Shown here in pieces: positions 8,729 to 17,683 of a stretch of DNA of 64,000 nt (positions are counted from its first letter, which is position 1; every line of letters begins with the position of its first letter). The stretch spans positions 2,666,001-2,730,000 of the forward strand of contig NZ_QUOV01000001.1 of assembly GCF_003390395.1 (NCBI RefSeq). Direction: 5' to 3'. The DNA is from Thalassotalea euphylliae (GTDB taxonomy: Bacteria; Pseudomonadota; Gammaproteobacteria; Enterobacterales; Alteromonadaceae). The notes under the pieces were generated by a model. It had not been told where the DNA came from. It did not search any database and saw only the letters and a list, made by a program, of their open reading frames with translations. Made by a program: the position numbers and the translations under genes.

Positions 8729-9793
8729 ATGGCATTTTGGATAGCAAGCTCACCCCACAACCATATACAAAAACAAACCTCGGCGTTAATGCGCCTAGTG
8801 ATTTTGGCAACCATTCCCGGTATTGCCGCTCAATGGTATTTTTTTGGTTGGGGTAATTTAATTCATATCGCCTTAGCGGTTGTGACCGCGTTAGTGTGCG
8901 AATTTTTAGTATTATCATTACGAGACAAACCCATCAAAACGGAACTGCTGGATGGCAGTGCCATTTTAACCGCGGTATTGCTGGGCATTTGTTTACCTGC
9001 CGTTGCCCCATGGTGGATTTCGGTATTGGGCGCGGCCTTTGCCATTCTTGTGGTAAAGCAGCTATACGGTGGCTTAGGGCACAACCCGTTCAACCCCGCT
9101 ATGGCCGCTTATGTAATGCTGCTCATTTCATTCCCAGTGCAAATGACCACATGGCTACCGCCAGCTCCGCTGATGGCGATTGAGTATGGTTTTACTGACA
9201 CCTTATGGATGATCTTCACTGAAAGTACCAGCCTAGGTTATTCAGCAGAGCAGCTACGCACACATGTAGACGGTTACACCATGGCAACACCCTTGGACAC
9301 GTTAAAAACGACGATTGCAACCGGCTTCACATTAGCAGAAGCGGCTAAGTCTCCGGTATTTGGTGAACACTTTGCCTTGGGGTGGGAGTGGGTAAACCTT
9401 GGTTTCCTTGCTGGCGGCTTATTACTACTCGCCAAAAAAGCAATACCTTTGTCTACTCCGTTAAGCTTTCTAGCAAGCTTATTTGTTTGTAGCCTAATTG
9501 CTCATTTAATTAGCCCTGATCTTAACCCATCAACCATGTTTTACTGGTTGTCGGGCGCTACTATGCTCGGTGCGTTTTTTATTATTACTGACCCGGTTTC
9601 TGGTGCGACAAGTGTAAAAGGCCGTATAGTGTTTGGCGCTCTGGCGGGTTTATTGGTGTTCTTGATCCGTAAGTTTGGTGGCTACCCTGACGCTGTCGCG
9701 TTTGCCGTATTGCTTTGTAATATGGCGGCACCGTTAATTGATGTATACACTCGCCCACGTACCTTTGGTCATCAGGTGGGAGGCAAGCAATGA
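8729..9793 (+). CDS. rsxD: Electron transport complex subunit RsxD/RnfD
   Basis: This is a membrane subunit of Rnf that carries a covalent FMN and helps form the ion path. It has 354 residues with about nine or ten hydrophobic segments and the family blocks DGSAILTAVLLGICLP and GGLGHNPFNPAMAAYV. The candidate FMN-attachment threonine is Thr187 in YTMATPLDTL, at the position reported for RsxD homologs. It begins 3 bp after rsxC and overlaps rsxG by 4 bp (ATGA), so translation is coupled. Confidence 0.95.
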   Translation: MAFWIASSPHNHIQKQTSALMRLVILATIPGIAAQWYFFGWGNLIHIALAVVTALVCEFLVLSLRDKPIKTELLDGSAILTAVLLGICLPAVAPWWISVLGAAFAILVVKQLYGGLGHNPFNPAMAAYVMLLISFPVQMTTWLPPAPLMAIEYGFTDTLWMIFTESTSLGYSAEQLRTHVDGYTMATPLDTLKTTIATGFTLAEAAKSPVFGEHFALGWEWVNLGFLAGGLLLLAKKAIPLSTPLSFLASLFVCSLIAHLISPDLNPSTMFYWLSGATMLGAFFIITDPVSGATSVKGRIVFGALAGLLVFLIRKFGGYPDAVAFAVLLCNMAAPLIDVYTRPRTFGHQVGGKQ

Positions 9794-10422
9794 AAATAGC
9801 CATTACTAAGAATGCCAAAATTCTCGCATTATTCGCCGTTGCTTGTACGGCGGTGGTTTCACTGACCTTTGAATTGACTAAAAACCGCATAAAACAACAA
9901 GAACAGAAACAATTGCTCAGTACCTTGCATGCCGTTGTGCCTGACGACATCCACGACAATGATATGTCGCAGCGCTGCGTTCGTATTAATGACCCATTAC
10001 TTGGCAGCTCCGATGATCAACTTGCCTATCTCGCCACGCAAAACGATCAGCCAATTGCCGCTGCCATAACTAGCGTTGCTCCTGATGGCTATAGCGGAAA
10101 AATTTTCTTAATAGTTGCAATGCGTGTTGATGGCAAGCTTAGTGCTGTGCGCGTACTTAAACATCAAGAAACACCAGGTTTAGGTGATAAAGTAGAAGAG
10201 CGTAAAAGTGATTGGATATTTAGCTTCAACAACCGCAGTAAAGAAGAGCTAGAAAGTAGCCGCTGGGCGGTTGAAAAAGACGGTGGCATGATTGACCAAT
10301 TTACCGGTGCGACTATTACACCTCGCGCTGTTGTTAAAGCAGTGAAAAAAACCGCGAATTACTTTGAACAACACAAAGACACCCTATTTCAGCAAGCCAA
10401 TGCCTGTGAGGTTGAGCAGTGA
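9790..10422 (+). CDS. rsxG: Electron transport complex subunit RsxG/RnfG
   Basis: This is the periplasm-facing flavoprotein subunit, 210 residues, with an N-terminal TM (about 10-27) and an FMN-binding domain. The covalent FMN site is the (S/T)GAT motif: here FTGATITP with Thr175. The supporting block [20 protein letters not shown] is typical. It overlaps both neighbours by 4 bp. With rsxD it moves electrons on the outer side of the membrane. Confidence 0.95.
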   Translation: MKIAITKNAKILALFAVACTAVVSLTFELTKNRIKQQEQKQLLSTLHAVVPDDIHDNDMSQRCVRINDPLLGSSDDQLAYLATQNDQPIAAAITSVAPDGYSGKIFLIVAMRVDGKLSAVRVLKHQETPGLGDKVEERKSDWIFSFNNRSKEELESSRWAVEKDGGMIDQFTGATITPRAVVKAVKKTANYFEQHKDTLFQQANACEVEQ

Positions 10423-11123
10423 AATTAACTGAAGAATATAAAGAACTTGCATGGCAAGGACTGTGGAAAAACAACCCTGGCCTAGTGCAACTACTTGGCT
10501 TATGTCCGCTGCTGGCAGTAACTTCAACAGTTACCAATGCATTGGGATTAGGGCTCGCAACCCTACTGGTGTTGATCGGCTCCAACGCAACAGTATCGGC
10601 AATTCGCCACTGGGTACCAAAAGAAATTCGCATCCCTATTTTCGTGCTTATTATTGCCGCATTCGTAACTTGCGTGCAGCTTTTAATGAACGCCTTTACT
10701 TATGGAATATACGAATCACTGGGTATTTTCTTACCGCTAATCGTAACCAACTGTGCGATTATCGGTCGTGCTGAAGCATACGCCTCGAAAAACCCAATCA
10801 AGCAAGCGAGCTTTGACGGCTTAATGATGGGGCTTGGCTTTGCAGCGGTACTTGTTGTGCTAGGCGCAATGCGTGAACTTCTGGGGCAAGGCACGTTATT
10901 TGACGGTGCGCATTTACTATTTGGTGAATGGGCAACCAGCTTGCGTATTGAAGTATTGCATCTCGATAGTCAGTTTCTACTGGCCATTCTTCCGCCTGGC
11001 GCTTTTATCGGCATGGGCTTTTTAATCGCTTTAAAAAACTACATCGATAGCCAAGCAGCAGCGCGCCAACCAGCGCCAGAGCAACAAGAAAACATTGAGC
11101 GTGTTCGGGTTAATTTTGACTAA
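10419..11123 (+). CDS. rsxE: Electron transport complex subunit RsxE/RnfE
   Basis: This is the membrane subunit paralogous to RsxA, 234 residues, starting at GTG. It has conserved [17 protein letters not shown] and [20 protein letters not shown], the matching Cys-bearing half sites. Six hydrophobic segments are followed by a polar Gln/Ala-rich tail. It ends the rsxABCDGE operon. In E. coli nth follows directly, whereas here the next gene (193 bp on) is a divergent endonuclease III paralog and the canonical nth is about 2.8 kb further. Confidence 0.95.
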   Translation: MKLTEEYKELAWQGLWKNNPGLVQLLGLCPLLAVTSTVTNALGLGLATLLVLIGSNATVSAIRHWVPKEIRIPIFVLIIAAFVTCVQLLMNAFTYGIYESLGIFLPLIVTNCAIIGRAEAYASKNPIKQASFDGLMMGLGFAAVLVVLGAMRELLGQGTLFDGAHLLFGEWATSLRIEVLHLDSQFLLAILPPGAFIGMGFLIALKNYIDSQAAARQPAPEQQENIERVRVNFD

Positions 11124-11315
11124 AAGTCGACTATAGCCGCGACTAGAGCAGCTCTCCGTATGGAACTCACAGAAGCATAAAGCAACGCCATAAACCATGG
11201 CACAAACCAATGCATCAGTACGCTTGGGTGAGTTCTTATCAAACCAAAACTAAGACACAGCCGCAGCTGCTCCCTAATTACTAGAAAGACCAGAAAAGAC
11301 TAGAGAATTGATATT

Positions 11316-12038
11316 ATGACTGACGCGCTTGAGCCTATTTCAAAGATAGAGGTAATTTCTAAAAAGGAAAAAGTACAGGCAATCATTGAGATTCTTGACG
11401 AGCTTTATCCCGAAGTGCCTATTCCGTTGGATCATACAGATCCCTACACCCTCTTAGTTGCTGTGCTGTTATCCGCGCAGTGCACCGATGAACGCGTTAA
11501 TCAAATCACCCCTAAGCTTTTTGCTAAAGCAGACAATCCATACGATATGGTGAAAATGACCATTGATGAAATCAAGGCCATCATCAAACCGTGTGGCTTG
11601 TCACCAATGAAATCAAAAGGCATTTGGCACTTGTCTCAAATGATTATTGAACAACACCACGGTGAAGTGCCACAAGATTTTAAGGCATTAGAAGCAATGC
11701 CAGGCGTTGGTCACAAAACTGCATCAGTGGTGATGGCGCAAGCCTTCAATGTACCCGCATTTCCGGTTGATACCCACATTCACCGTTTGATGTATCGCTG
11801 GGGCTTATCAAACGGCAAAAGCGTAGAGCAAACAGAGCGCGATGGTAAACGCTTATTCCCTAAAGAAAAATGGAACGACTTACACTTACAAATTATTTAC
11901 TACGGTCGTGAGTATTGCCCAGCAAGAGGCTTTAACTTAGATAAGTGTATTATCACTCGCCAGTATGGTCGTAAAAGCTTTATCAACGAAGTGCTAAAGG
12001 AGCAGTCAAAAAAAGCTCAAGTAAAAAAGAATAAGTAA
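11316..12038 (+). CDS. Endonuclease III-like DNA glycosylase lacking the Fe-S cluster
   Basis: This is a HhH-GPD DNA glycosylase/AP lyase of the endonuclease III family, 240 residues. The HhH motif and catalytic residues are kept: MPGVGHKTASVVMAQ contains Lys134, and FPVDTHIHRL contains Asp152, 18 residues apart as in E. coli Nth (Lys120/Asp138). The C-terminal cluster loop is altered: instead of C-X6-C-X2-C-X5-C there is EYCPARGFNLDKCIITRQYG with only two Cys, so no 4Fe-4S cluster can form. Such Fe-S-free Nth paralogs occur in some bacteria and could act on oxidised pyrimidines without iron. It follows the rnf operon where nth sits in E. coli, and a true nth lies nearby. Confidence 0.85.
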   Translation: MTDALEPISKIEVISKKEKVQAIIEILDELYPEVPIPLDHTDPYTLLVAVLLSAQCTDERVNQITPKLFAKADNPYDMVKMTIDEIKAIIKPCGLSPMKSKGIWHLSQMIIEQHHGEVPQDFKALEAMPGVGHKTASVVMAQAFNVPAFPVDTHIHRLMYRWGLSNGKSVEQTERDGKRLFPKEKWNDLHLQIIYYGREYCPARGFNLDKCIITRQYGRKSFINEVLKEQSKKAQVKKNK

Positions 12039-12069
12039 AACTTCAGCTTACTCAACATTTTGGCACTAC

Positions 12070-12903
12070 CTACAGCAAAAGCAGCGTCATCTTGATACTC
12101 AGTAAAATCAGTAACGCTGCAAAAGTTTTCTTCAATACACCAACAGGTAAATAGTGTGCCGCTTTTGCGCCCAGCGGAGCGAAGAAAAAACTGGTGATTG
12201 ATATAAAAATAACCGCAGGCCAATACACAAATCCTATCGTGTAAGCCATTATTGAATAGGCATGTGTTAAATCAGCATAAGCTAAGTCGGCATTCCAGCC
12301 GTTAATTAAATAGCCCAAGGTAGCGGTAACTGAAATAGGTAAACCTATCGCAGCTGACGTGCCAATGGCTTTTTTTACATCAACACTGTGCTTTATCAAA
12401 TAAGGAACAGTTAACGACCCTCCCCCAATTGACACCAATGCAGACACTGCTCCAATACCGCTAGCAGTATAAAACATATTGGCTTTGTCTAACGTTCGCG
12501 GTTTTTCTAAGTGGGCCTTATTTTTCATCATGCGAATCGCTGTCCAAAACATAAAGCATGAAAACAGTATTGCCAGATAAAGCGAATTTACATGCGAGGC
12601 GACATATGTTGCCGCGAAAGTGCCTAGCACAATGCCAAATGACATGACTTTAACAATTTCCCAGACAACCGCACCTTTTTGCTGGTGAGCACGTAGGCTA
12701 GAGAATGACGTAACGATAATACAAGCCATTGAGGTACCCAGCGCAATATGCATAAGATTGTCGACCCCTACTCCTGACCATATCAAGAAGTAAGATAGTG
12801 CTGGCACTAATATCCCGCCACCGCCCACGCCAAGTAAGCCCGCCAAAAAACCAACGATACTTCCCAGCGCTAAAAACATTATGATTGTAACCACGTCTAA
12901 CAT
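12070..12903 (-). CDS. TauE/SafE family membrane exporter
   Basis: A 277-residue polytopic membrane protein of the sulfite/organosulfonate exporter (TauE/SafE, DUF81) family, with about eight hydrophobic segments in two homologous halves. Each half has the family glycine motif: GFLAGLLGVGGGGILVPAL near residue 18 and SALVSIGGGSLTVPYL near residue 155. Substrates in this family range over sulfite, sulfoacetate and thiosulfate, and none can be chosen here. The divergently transcribed AraC gene starts 89 bp away and probably controls it. Its 3' end faces that of the Nth-like gene. Confidence 0.85.
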   Translation of the reverse strand: MLDVVTIIMFLALGSIVGFLAGLLGVGGGGILVPALSYFLIWSGVGVDNLMHIALGTSMACIIVTSFSSLRAHQQKGAVVWEIVKVMSFGIVLGTFAATYVASHVNSLYLAILFSCFMFWTAIRMMKNKAHLEKPRTLDKANMFYTASGIGAVSALVSIGGGSLTVPYLIKHSVDVKKAIGTSAAIGLPISVTATLGYLINGWNADLAYADLTHAYSIMAYTIGFVYWPAVIFISITSFFFAPLGAKAAHYLPVGVLKKTFAALLILLSIKMTLLLL

Positions 12904-12992
12904 GCTAACCCCGTCTATAGATTGAAGTTGTTCATGCTAATGTGTCAATCAAATGGTAAGGTAACGACATTGAGAACACATATGTCGATTTT

Positions 12993-13769
12993 ATGCCAAC
13001 TATTCCTCCCTCTATAGAGAGTGAACAAAGCTTAGACAGACCCGTTAAAGTCGTTAATCGAGCGATTGCCAGAAGCACAACCGTCAAACGGCACAGCCAT
13101 GACTGGGGGCAATTTATCTACGCTAACAAAGGGGTTTTGTCTGTTGTCACAGATACTGACAGATATATCGTGCCGCCCGAGCAAGGTGTTTGGGTACTCC
13201 CCCATATTAGCCATGAAGTCACTGCGCTTACTGAAGTGGAACTTACGAGCTTTTATATTAACAATGATGCAGACAATGCCCTTCCGAGCGAGTGTTGTGT
13301 ATTTGAAATTAATCACTTTCTTAAAACACTCATTCTGGAAGCAAAAAGCTGCTGCAATGACTATCAAAGCGATGATGCAGACGATTTGTTACTGTCGCTC
13401 ATTCGATTAAAACTAGCTATCGCGCCAAAAGTTAGGCTACAGCTACCCTACCCGCAAGATAAGCGACTTCTTGCCATGCTCTCAATCATCCAAAACAACC
13501 CATCGAATAGGTATGATCTAAAACAATGGGGAGAAATTGTTGGCGCTTCAAGCAGAACATTATCTCGACTTTTTAAAGCAGAAACTGGGCTTACCTACAA
13601 CGCTTGGCGACAGCGCTTGAATGTGCAACTTGCCATTAGCAAGCTAAGTAATGGTGACGCAATCTCAACAATCGCAACCGACCTTGGCTATGAATCCCCG
13701 TCTGCATTTACCTATATGTTTCGAGAGAATACAGGGGTTGCGCCAAGTTACTACCGGGATAAAGGTTAG
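12993..13769 (+). CDS. AraC family regulator with N-terminal cupin
   Basis: A 258-residue transcription factor. Residues about 20-110 resemble the small AraC-type cupin (RHSHDWGQFIYANKG, PPEQGVWVLP). The C-terminal domain from about 165 has two HTH units: LKQWGEIVGASSRTLSRLFK and the second with IATDLGYESPSAFTYMFREN, ending in the usual GVAPSYYR. This short cupin-AraC type often regulates a divergent transporter. The neighbouring TauE-like exporter, 89 bp away, is the obvious candidate. The effector is unknown. Confidence 0.85.
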   Translation: MPTIPPSIESEQSLDRPVKVVNRAIARSTTVKRHSHDWGQFIYANKGVLSVVTDTDRYIVPPEQGVWVLPHISHEVTALTEVELTSFYINNDADNALPSECCVFEINHFLKTLILEAKSCCNDYQSDDADDLLLSLIRLKLAIAPKVRLQLPYPQDKRLLAMLSIIQNNPSNRYDLKQWGEIVGASSRTLSRLFKAETGLTYNAWRQRLNVQLAISKLSNGDAISTIATDLGYESPSAFTYMFRENTGVAPSYYRDKG

Positions 13770-13942
13770 TTACTACCAAATTGGATATTTATTGGCTGGG
13801 CAACAGATATACCAAGTAAAATGTTACCATTCGGTATTCGAGGAAACATAAACTAGCAAGGCACACTGGTTACCTTACCCATCAATAGGGTCAATACATT
13901 CAATACAAGAAAAGATAAGAAAACCAATAACAGATAAGAACA

Positions 13943-14575
13943 ATGAACAAAGAAAAACGCTTGGAAATTCTAACTCGATTAAGAGATGACAATCCACACC
14001 CTACTACCGAACTCAACTTCTCTACACCTTTTGAGTTGCTAATCGCGGTATTGCTATCAGCGCAGGCTACTGATGTAGGTGTTAATAAAGCCACTGAAAA
14101 GCTTTATGCAGTGGCAAACACACCACAAGCCATTTTAGATTTGGGTTTAGAAAAACTTAAAGACTATATCAAAACTATAGGCTTGTTTAATACCAAAGCG
14201 GAAAACACCATAAAAACCTGCCAAATGCTGGTCGACTTACATGGCGGCGAAGTACCAGAAAACCGTGAAGCGTTGGAAGCCTTGCCGGGTGTTGGTCGTA
14301 AAACCGCAAACGTTGTGCTCAACACGGCATTTGGTTGGCCGACTATCGCCGTTGATACGCATATCGACCGAGTATCAAACCGCACCAAATTTGCTATGGG
14401 TAAAAACGTAGTTGAAGTTGAAAACAAGCTTTTAAAGGTTGTGCCAAAAGAATTTAAGGTTGATGTTCACCATTGGCTAATATTGCACGGCCGTTATGTA
14501 TGCACTGCCCGTAAGCCAAAATGTGGTTCATGTATTATTGAAGATTTATGTGAGTTTAAGGAGAAGACAGAATAG
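13943..14575 (+). CDS. nth: Endonuclease III
   Basis: This is the canonical bifunctional DNA glycosylase/AP lyase that removes oxidised pyrimidines. Its 210 residues are collinear with E. coli Nth. Lys120 lies in LPGVGRKTANVV and Asp138 in AVDTHIDRV, and the 4Fe-4S cluster loop C-TARKPK-C-GS-C-IIEDL-C is intact. An AGATAAGA purine stretch precedes the ATG. In many gammaproteobacteria it closes the rnf operon; here an Fe-S-free paralog, an exporter and a regulator intervene. Its last 48 codons are present a second time at 16329-16475. Confidence 0.97.
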   Translation: MNKEKRLEILTRLRDDNPHPTTELNFSTPFELLIAVLLSAQATDVGVNKATEKLYAVANTPQAILDLGLEKLKDYIKTIGLFNTKAENTIKTCQMLVDLHGGEVPENREALEALPGVGRKTANVVLNTAFGWPTIAVDTHIDRVSNRTKFAMGKNVVEVENKLLKVVPKEFKVDVHHWLILHGRYVCTARKPKCGSCIIEDLCEFKEKTE

Positions 14576-14685
14576 TGCTCTTTTTGCAGAAAAACTAACT
14601 TACCTATTTTATATGAATATAAAGTGACTGCATGAATTAATCTGTATGCAGTCACTATTTAACGTTTCTATGGTCTAGAATAATT

Positions 14686-15330
14686 TTAGAACTTGTAAAT
14701 GAGACCCACTTGCAGCGTAACTGGTTGATAATCTAAGCCTGATATATTGCCAATAGCCCTCTCTTCACCTGATAAATCGATATCTGTGATATCGGAATAT
14801 CTAGCTTCAAGTTGTATTAACCAATCGTTGTTTAGGTGGTAGTTTATTCCCGCCATCACTTGAAAACCAATGTCGCCATCACTAGAGAAAGAGAGTTCAT
14901 TGCCTTCAAACTCTAAATCAATATCTATTTCTTGTACCCATATCAACCCGCCACCTAAGTATGGTTGCCAGTTTACAGTTTTAGCAAAATGATAGAGACC
15001 ATTTAAATAAAATGTATTTGAAGCATAGTTACCATCTGGGTAAGTAAATGAGTTAGCAAGGTTTGTTTCGGAATCATTCGAACGATACTCCCATCCAAAC
15101 TCAACAGCAATGCTATCATTGTAATAATAGCCACCACTCAAGCCAACATTAAAACCTGTATCTAAATTAATATCGCTATTTCCAGATATATTGTTGATGT
15201 TTTCTGCATCACCTGAGACATCAGATATTTGACTAAGGCCGACATAAGGTTTAATAAACCAACTATCAGCATATGATGTCAGCGGTAATAATAGTGAAGC
15301 TGCAAGTAGTGTTTTACATAGTGTATTCAT
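14686..15330 (-). CDS. Outer-membrane beta-barrel protein (OmpW/OmpA-barrel type)
   Basis: A 214-residue exported protein with a clear signal peptide (MNTLCKTLLAASLLLPLTSYADS, cut near residue 21). Alternating amphipathic strands follow, such as FNVGLSGGYYYNDSIAVEFGW and WQPYLGGGLIWVQE. It ends in an aromatic C-terminal strand, VTLQVGLIYKF, the signal for the BAM machinery. It fits the eight-stranded outer-membrane beta-barrel domain family. Function is unknown; these often respond to envelope stress or are porin-like. It is divergent from the LytTR regulator (152 bp between starts), and the pair lies between the two nth tails. Confidence 0.75.
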   Translation of the reverse strand: MNTLCKTLLAASLLLPLTSYADSWFIKPYVGLSQISDVSGDAENINNISGNSDINLDTGFNVGLSGGYYYNDSIAVEFGWEYRSNDSETNLANSFTYPDGNYASNTFYLNGLYHFAKTVNWQPYLGGGLIWVQEIDIDLEFEGNELSFSSDGDIGFQVMAGINYHLNNDWLIQLEARYSDITDIDLSGEERAIGNISGLDYQPVTLQVGLIYKF

Positions 15331-15420
15331 GTTAGTTTTCCTTTATTTTACTCATAATGTTTTAGTGCTAACCATTACGACCAACTTAAAATAAAAGGCC
15401 TATTTATTAGTATATTATGT

Positions 15421-15473
15421 ATGAACTGGCAGAATATTGAATGAACGGGCAGGCACTTTTTACCAGCGGGCAT
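15421..15473 (+). promoter_or_regulatory. Three direct repeats before the LytTR gene, 20-21 bp apart
   Basis: atgaactggcag (15421-15432), atgaacgggcag (15441-15452) and accagcgggcat (15462-15473) share a GGCA core. They repeat at 20 and 21 bp, two helical turns. LytTR-family proteins bind direct repeats with about this period. The array ends 10 bp before the regulator's ATG and lies in the divergent promoter region shared with the barrel gene. Confidence 0.5.
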
Positions 15474-15482
15474 GTACTCTGA

Positions 15483-16286
15483 ATGAATAAGACGTTTCCT
15501 CTTGGCGATATCAACCCACTACACTACTTTTACAGTATTGCAGCGATAACAGGTTTTTTATTTGCTTTAATTTCTCGTACTGAAAATACACCAGTTTTAT
15601 TACATTTCGTTATTTGGCAACTACAAGCCATTGTTCCGATGTCATTTCTAATTACCTCGCATGCTATCTGTTTAAAAGTAAATGTGTTTAATAAGCTAAA
15701 ATCATGGCAGCAGTTATTAATATCAGGGCTTGTGGGTAGCCTACTCTTTGTTCCACTCGCTTTACTAATAGATATTTATGTTGTTGGTGAAGGTATACCT
15801 GAAAGCATTTGGCTGGAACTTTCCGATGAAGCCTTAGGAGTAATGCCACCCGTTACAATATTTTGGTTTTTAATCAACTTCCCTTGGTTACTTGGCTTTG
15901 AGTACCAAAAAAAAGAAATACCTAATAAAAAACATAAAGCAAGTAATGAGAGCAATCAGGAGCTGCTTCCAGCGTTTTTATCGATGACTTCGATAAAACA
16001 TACCGATGAAATAGTCTCTATGTCATCGCAACTTCACTACCTTGAAATCTTAACGCTTGAAGATAAATTTCTAATTTTGTATTCATTAACAAAAGCCATC
16101 AATGAATTACCCAAAAGTAGTGGTATTCAAACGCACAGATCCCACTGGGTTGCAGTTAACCATATCAAAAGCGTAAAAAAAGAAGGCCGACAAGGTGAGG
16201 TTACCATGATGAATAATACGAAGATCCCAATTAGTCGTTCAAAATTAAATGATGTGCTTGCTGCACAATCTTCTATCAAAAAGTAA
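15483..16286 (+). CDS. Membrane-anchored LytTR-type DNA-binding regulator
   Basis: A 267-residue protein with four hydrophobic segments in the first 150 residues, a polar linker (about 151-175), and a C-terminal LytTR domain (about 175-265). Diagnostic LytTR blocks are IQTHRSHWVAVNHIKSVKKE and NNTKIPISRSKLNDV. There is no receiver domain, so it is a one-component membrane regulator rather than a classical response regulator. No good Shine-Dalgarno precedes the ATG. It is divergent from the outer-membrane barrel gene and preceded by a direct-repeat array, so autoregulation and control of the barrel gene are likely. It is part of the DNA bracketed by the duplicated nth tail. Confidence 0.82.
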   Translation: MNKTFPLGDINPLHYFYSIAAITGFLFALISRTENTPVLLHFVIWQLQAIVPMSFLITSHAICLKVNVFNKLKSWQQLLISGLVGSLLFVPLALLIDIYVVGEGIPESIWLELSDEALGVMPPVTIFWFLINFPWLLGFEYQKKEIPNKKHKASNESNQELLPAFLSMTSIKHTDEIVSMSSQLHYLEILTLEDKFLILYSLTKAINELPKSSGIQTHRSHWVAVNHIKSVKKEGRQGEVTMMNNTKIPISRSKLNDVLAAQSSIKK

Positions 16287-16328
16287 CAATACGGCTTAAC
16301 AATTTTTGGAAGTTTACAGAGAACTTAG

Positions 16329-16475
16329 CTACTCAAGGTTGTTCCAAAAGAATTTAAAGTTGATGTTCACCATTGGCTGATTTTGCACGGTCGCTACGTT
16401 TGCACTGCCCGTAAGCCGAAATGTGGTAGCTGTATCATCGAAGACTTATGTGAATATAAAGAGAAAACTGAATAA
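16329..16475 (+). pseudogene. nth: Orphan 3' fragment of nth (last 48 codons, Fe-S loop)
   Basis: In one frame this stretch encodes LLKVVPKEFKVDVHHWLILH onward through the complete four-Cys cluster loop to a TAA stop, equivalent to Nth residues 163-210. There is no start codon or upstream nth sequence, and the codon before it is TAG. Aligned by eye with the intact gene, about 21 of the last 141 bases differ, and only one codon changes an amino acid (Phe to Tyr). The divergence was therefore accumulated while the tail was still part of a working gene. It marks the right border of the inserted barrel/LytTR segment. Confidence 0.93.
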
Positions 16476-16534
16476 TCAGCAGTTTTCTCAGTATGTAGAC
16501 TGTTAGTTTTAAAATCAGAAGCAAAGGATACAGG

Positions 16535-17617
16535 ATGTACAAAGGAATTTTACTCGGTCACCCACTAATGTCGGAGTGCAATAAGTTCTTAACTCGCCAC
16601 AAGCCACTTAGTCATAGACAGTGGATTGAACGGATAGAGCAAAGCTCTGTACTCGACCAACAGGTTGATTTCTTTGGCACAGGACCGACCGTAGAGTTAC
16701 TTGAACAAAAAATAGCAAGTATTTTAGGAAAAGAGCGCGCGCTTTTTGTTCACAAAGGTATGGTTGGTCAGCATAGTGCGTTGCTGCACTGGTCATCACT
16801 TTCTAATTTCAAAACAATTGCGATACACCCTCAATCTCATATGGAGGTTGACGAGGAGCTTGCCTACAAAGAACTGCTAGGATTAGAGGCCGTCATGTTT
16901 GGCAAACCTGATAACGCGATTGACGACACAGATATTAAAAAACTGCCGAAAGACCTTTCTGCCATATGTGTAGAGTTACCGACTAGAAGAGCTGGGTTTA
17001 AACTACCAACATGGCAATCGCTCAACAATTTAAAGCAATTCTCAATAGAGAATAGCATTCCATTGCATATTGATGGTGCACGGCTTTTTGAAGCGGCGTG
17101 TCACTATAAGAAACCATATGAAGAAGTTGCCGCACTTGGAGATTCCGTATACATCTCTTTATACAAAACACTTGGGGCAGCGGCTGGTGGAATTATTGCT
17201 GGAAATTCAGATTTCATAGAGCAATTAAAGCCTTGGAGAAGTCGATTAGGCGGGGATTTATTTACGGCATTTCCTTATGTATTAACCGCTTTATGGGGGA
17301 TAGAAAACTATTTGCCGAGAATTTCAGAATTCCATGAACGAGCACTTAAATTGAGCAACTTAATTCAACAAGTGTTTGGCCCTCAAGCAATTCCTTATCC
17401 TGTTCAGTGCAATGGATTTTTAGTTGAGTTACCTATTGAAGCGGATAAATTAGAACGCAGAGCACTTGCGCTCGCTAAAACTGACAAAATTTGGTTATTC
17501 GACAGAATTGTAAACACGGGTGATAAAAGCTGCCGCTTTGAAATTCAAGTAGGAGATGCGCTAGATGATTGGCAAGATCAGGAGCTGATTGAGGTGTTAA
17601 CCAACATTTTACGTTAA
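16535..17617 (+). CDS. PLP-dependent threonine aldolase-like enzyme
   Basis: A 360-residue fold-type I PLP enzyme of the beta-eliminating lyase/threonine aldolase family. Seen are the substrate-entry region (DFFGTGPTVELLEQKIA), the Asp that contacts the PLP pyridine ring in PLHIDGARLFEA, and the Schiff-base lysine in YISLYKTLGAAAGGIIAG. Family members cleave L-threonine or related beta-hydroxy amino acids to glycine and an aldehyde. The unusual N-terminus (MYKGILLGHPLMSECNKF) suggests a subfamily whose substrate may differ. AAGGATACAGG precedes the ATG. It was probably directly downstream of nth before the insertion. Confidence 0.78.
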   Translation: MYKGILLGHPLMSECNKFLTRHKPLSHRQWIERIEQSSVLDQQVDFFGTGPTVELLEQKIASILGKERALFVHKGMVGQHSALLHWSSLSNFKTIAIHPQSHMEVDEELAYKELLGLEAVMFGKPDNAIDDTDIKKLPKDLSAICVELPTRRAGFKLPTWQSLNNLKQFSIENSIPLHIDGARLFEAACHYKKPYEEVAALGDSVYISLYKTLGAAAGGIIAGNSDFIEQLKPWRSRLGGDLFTAFPYVLTALWGIENYLPRISEFHERALKLSNLIQQVFGPQAIPYPVQCNGFLVELPIEADKLERRALALAKTDKIWLFDRIVNTGDKSCRFEIQVGDALDDWQDQELIEVLTNILR

Positions 17618-17683
17618 TCATCAAAATCTAAGTAAAGTGCTGACATTGGCCAATTGATGAATAACCACACATGTGCCTATTCA

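Noticed and set aside
14575..16475. Integrase-type genomic island with att sites
   Set aside because: No integrase or tRNA, and the repeated tail has about 15 percent divergence, too much for a site-specific core; homologous recombination fits better.
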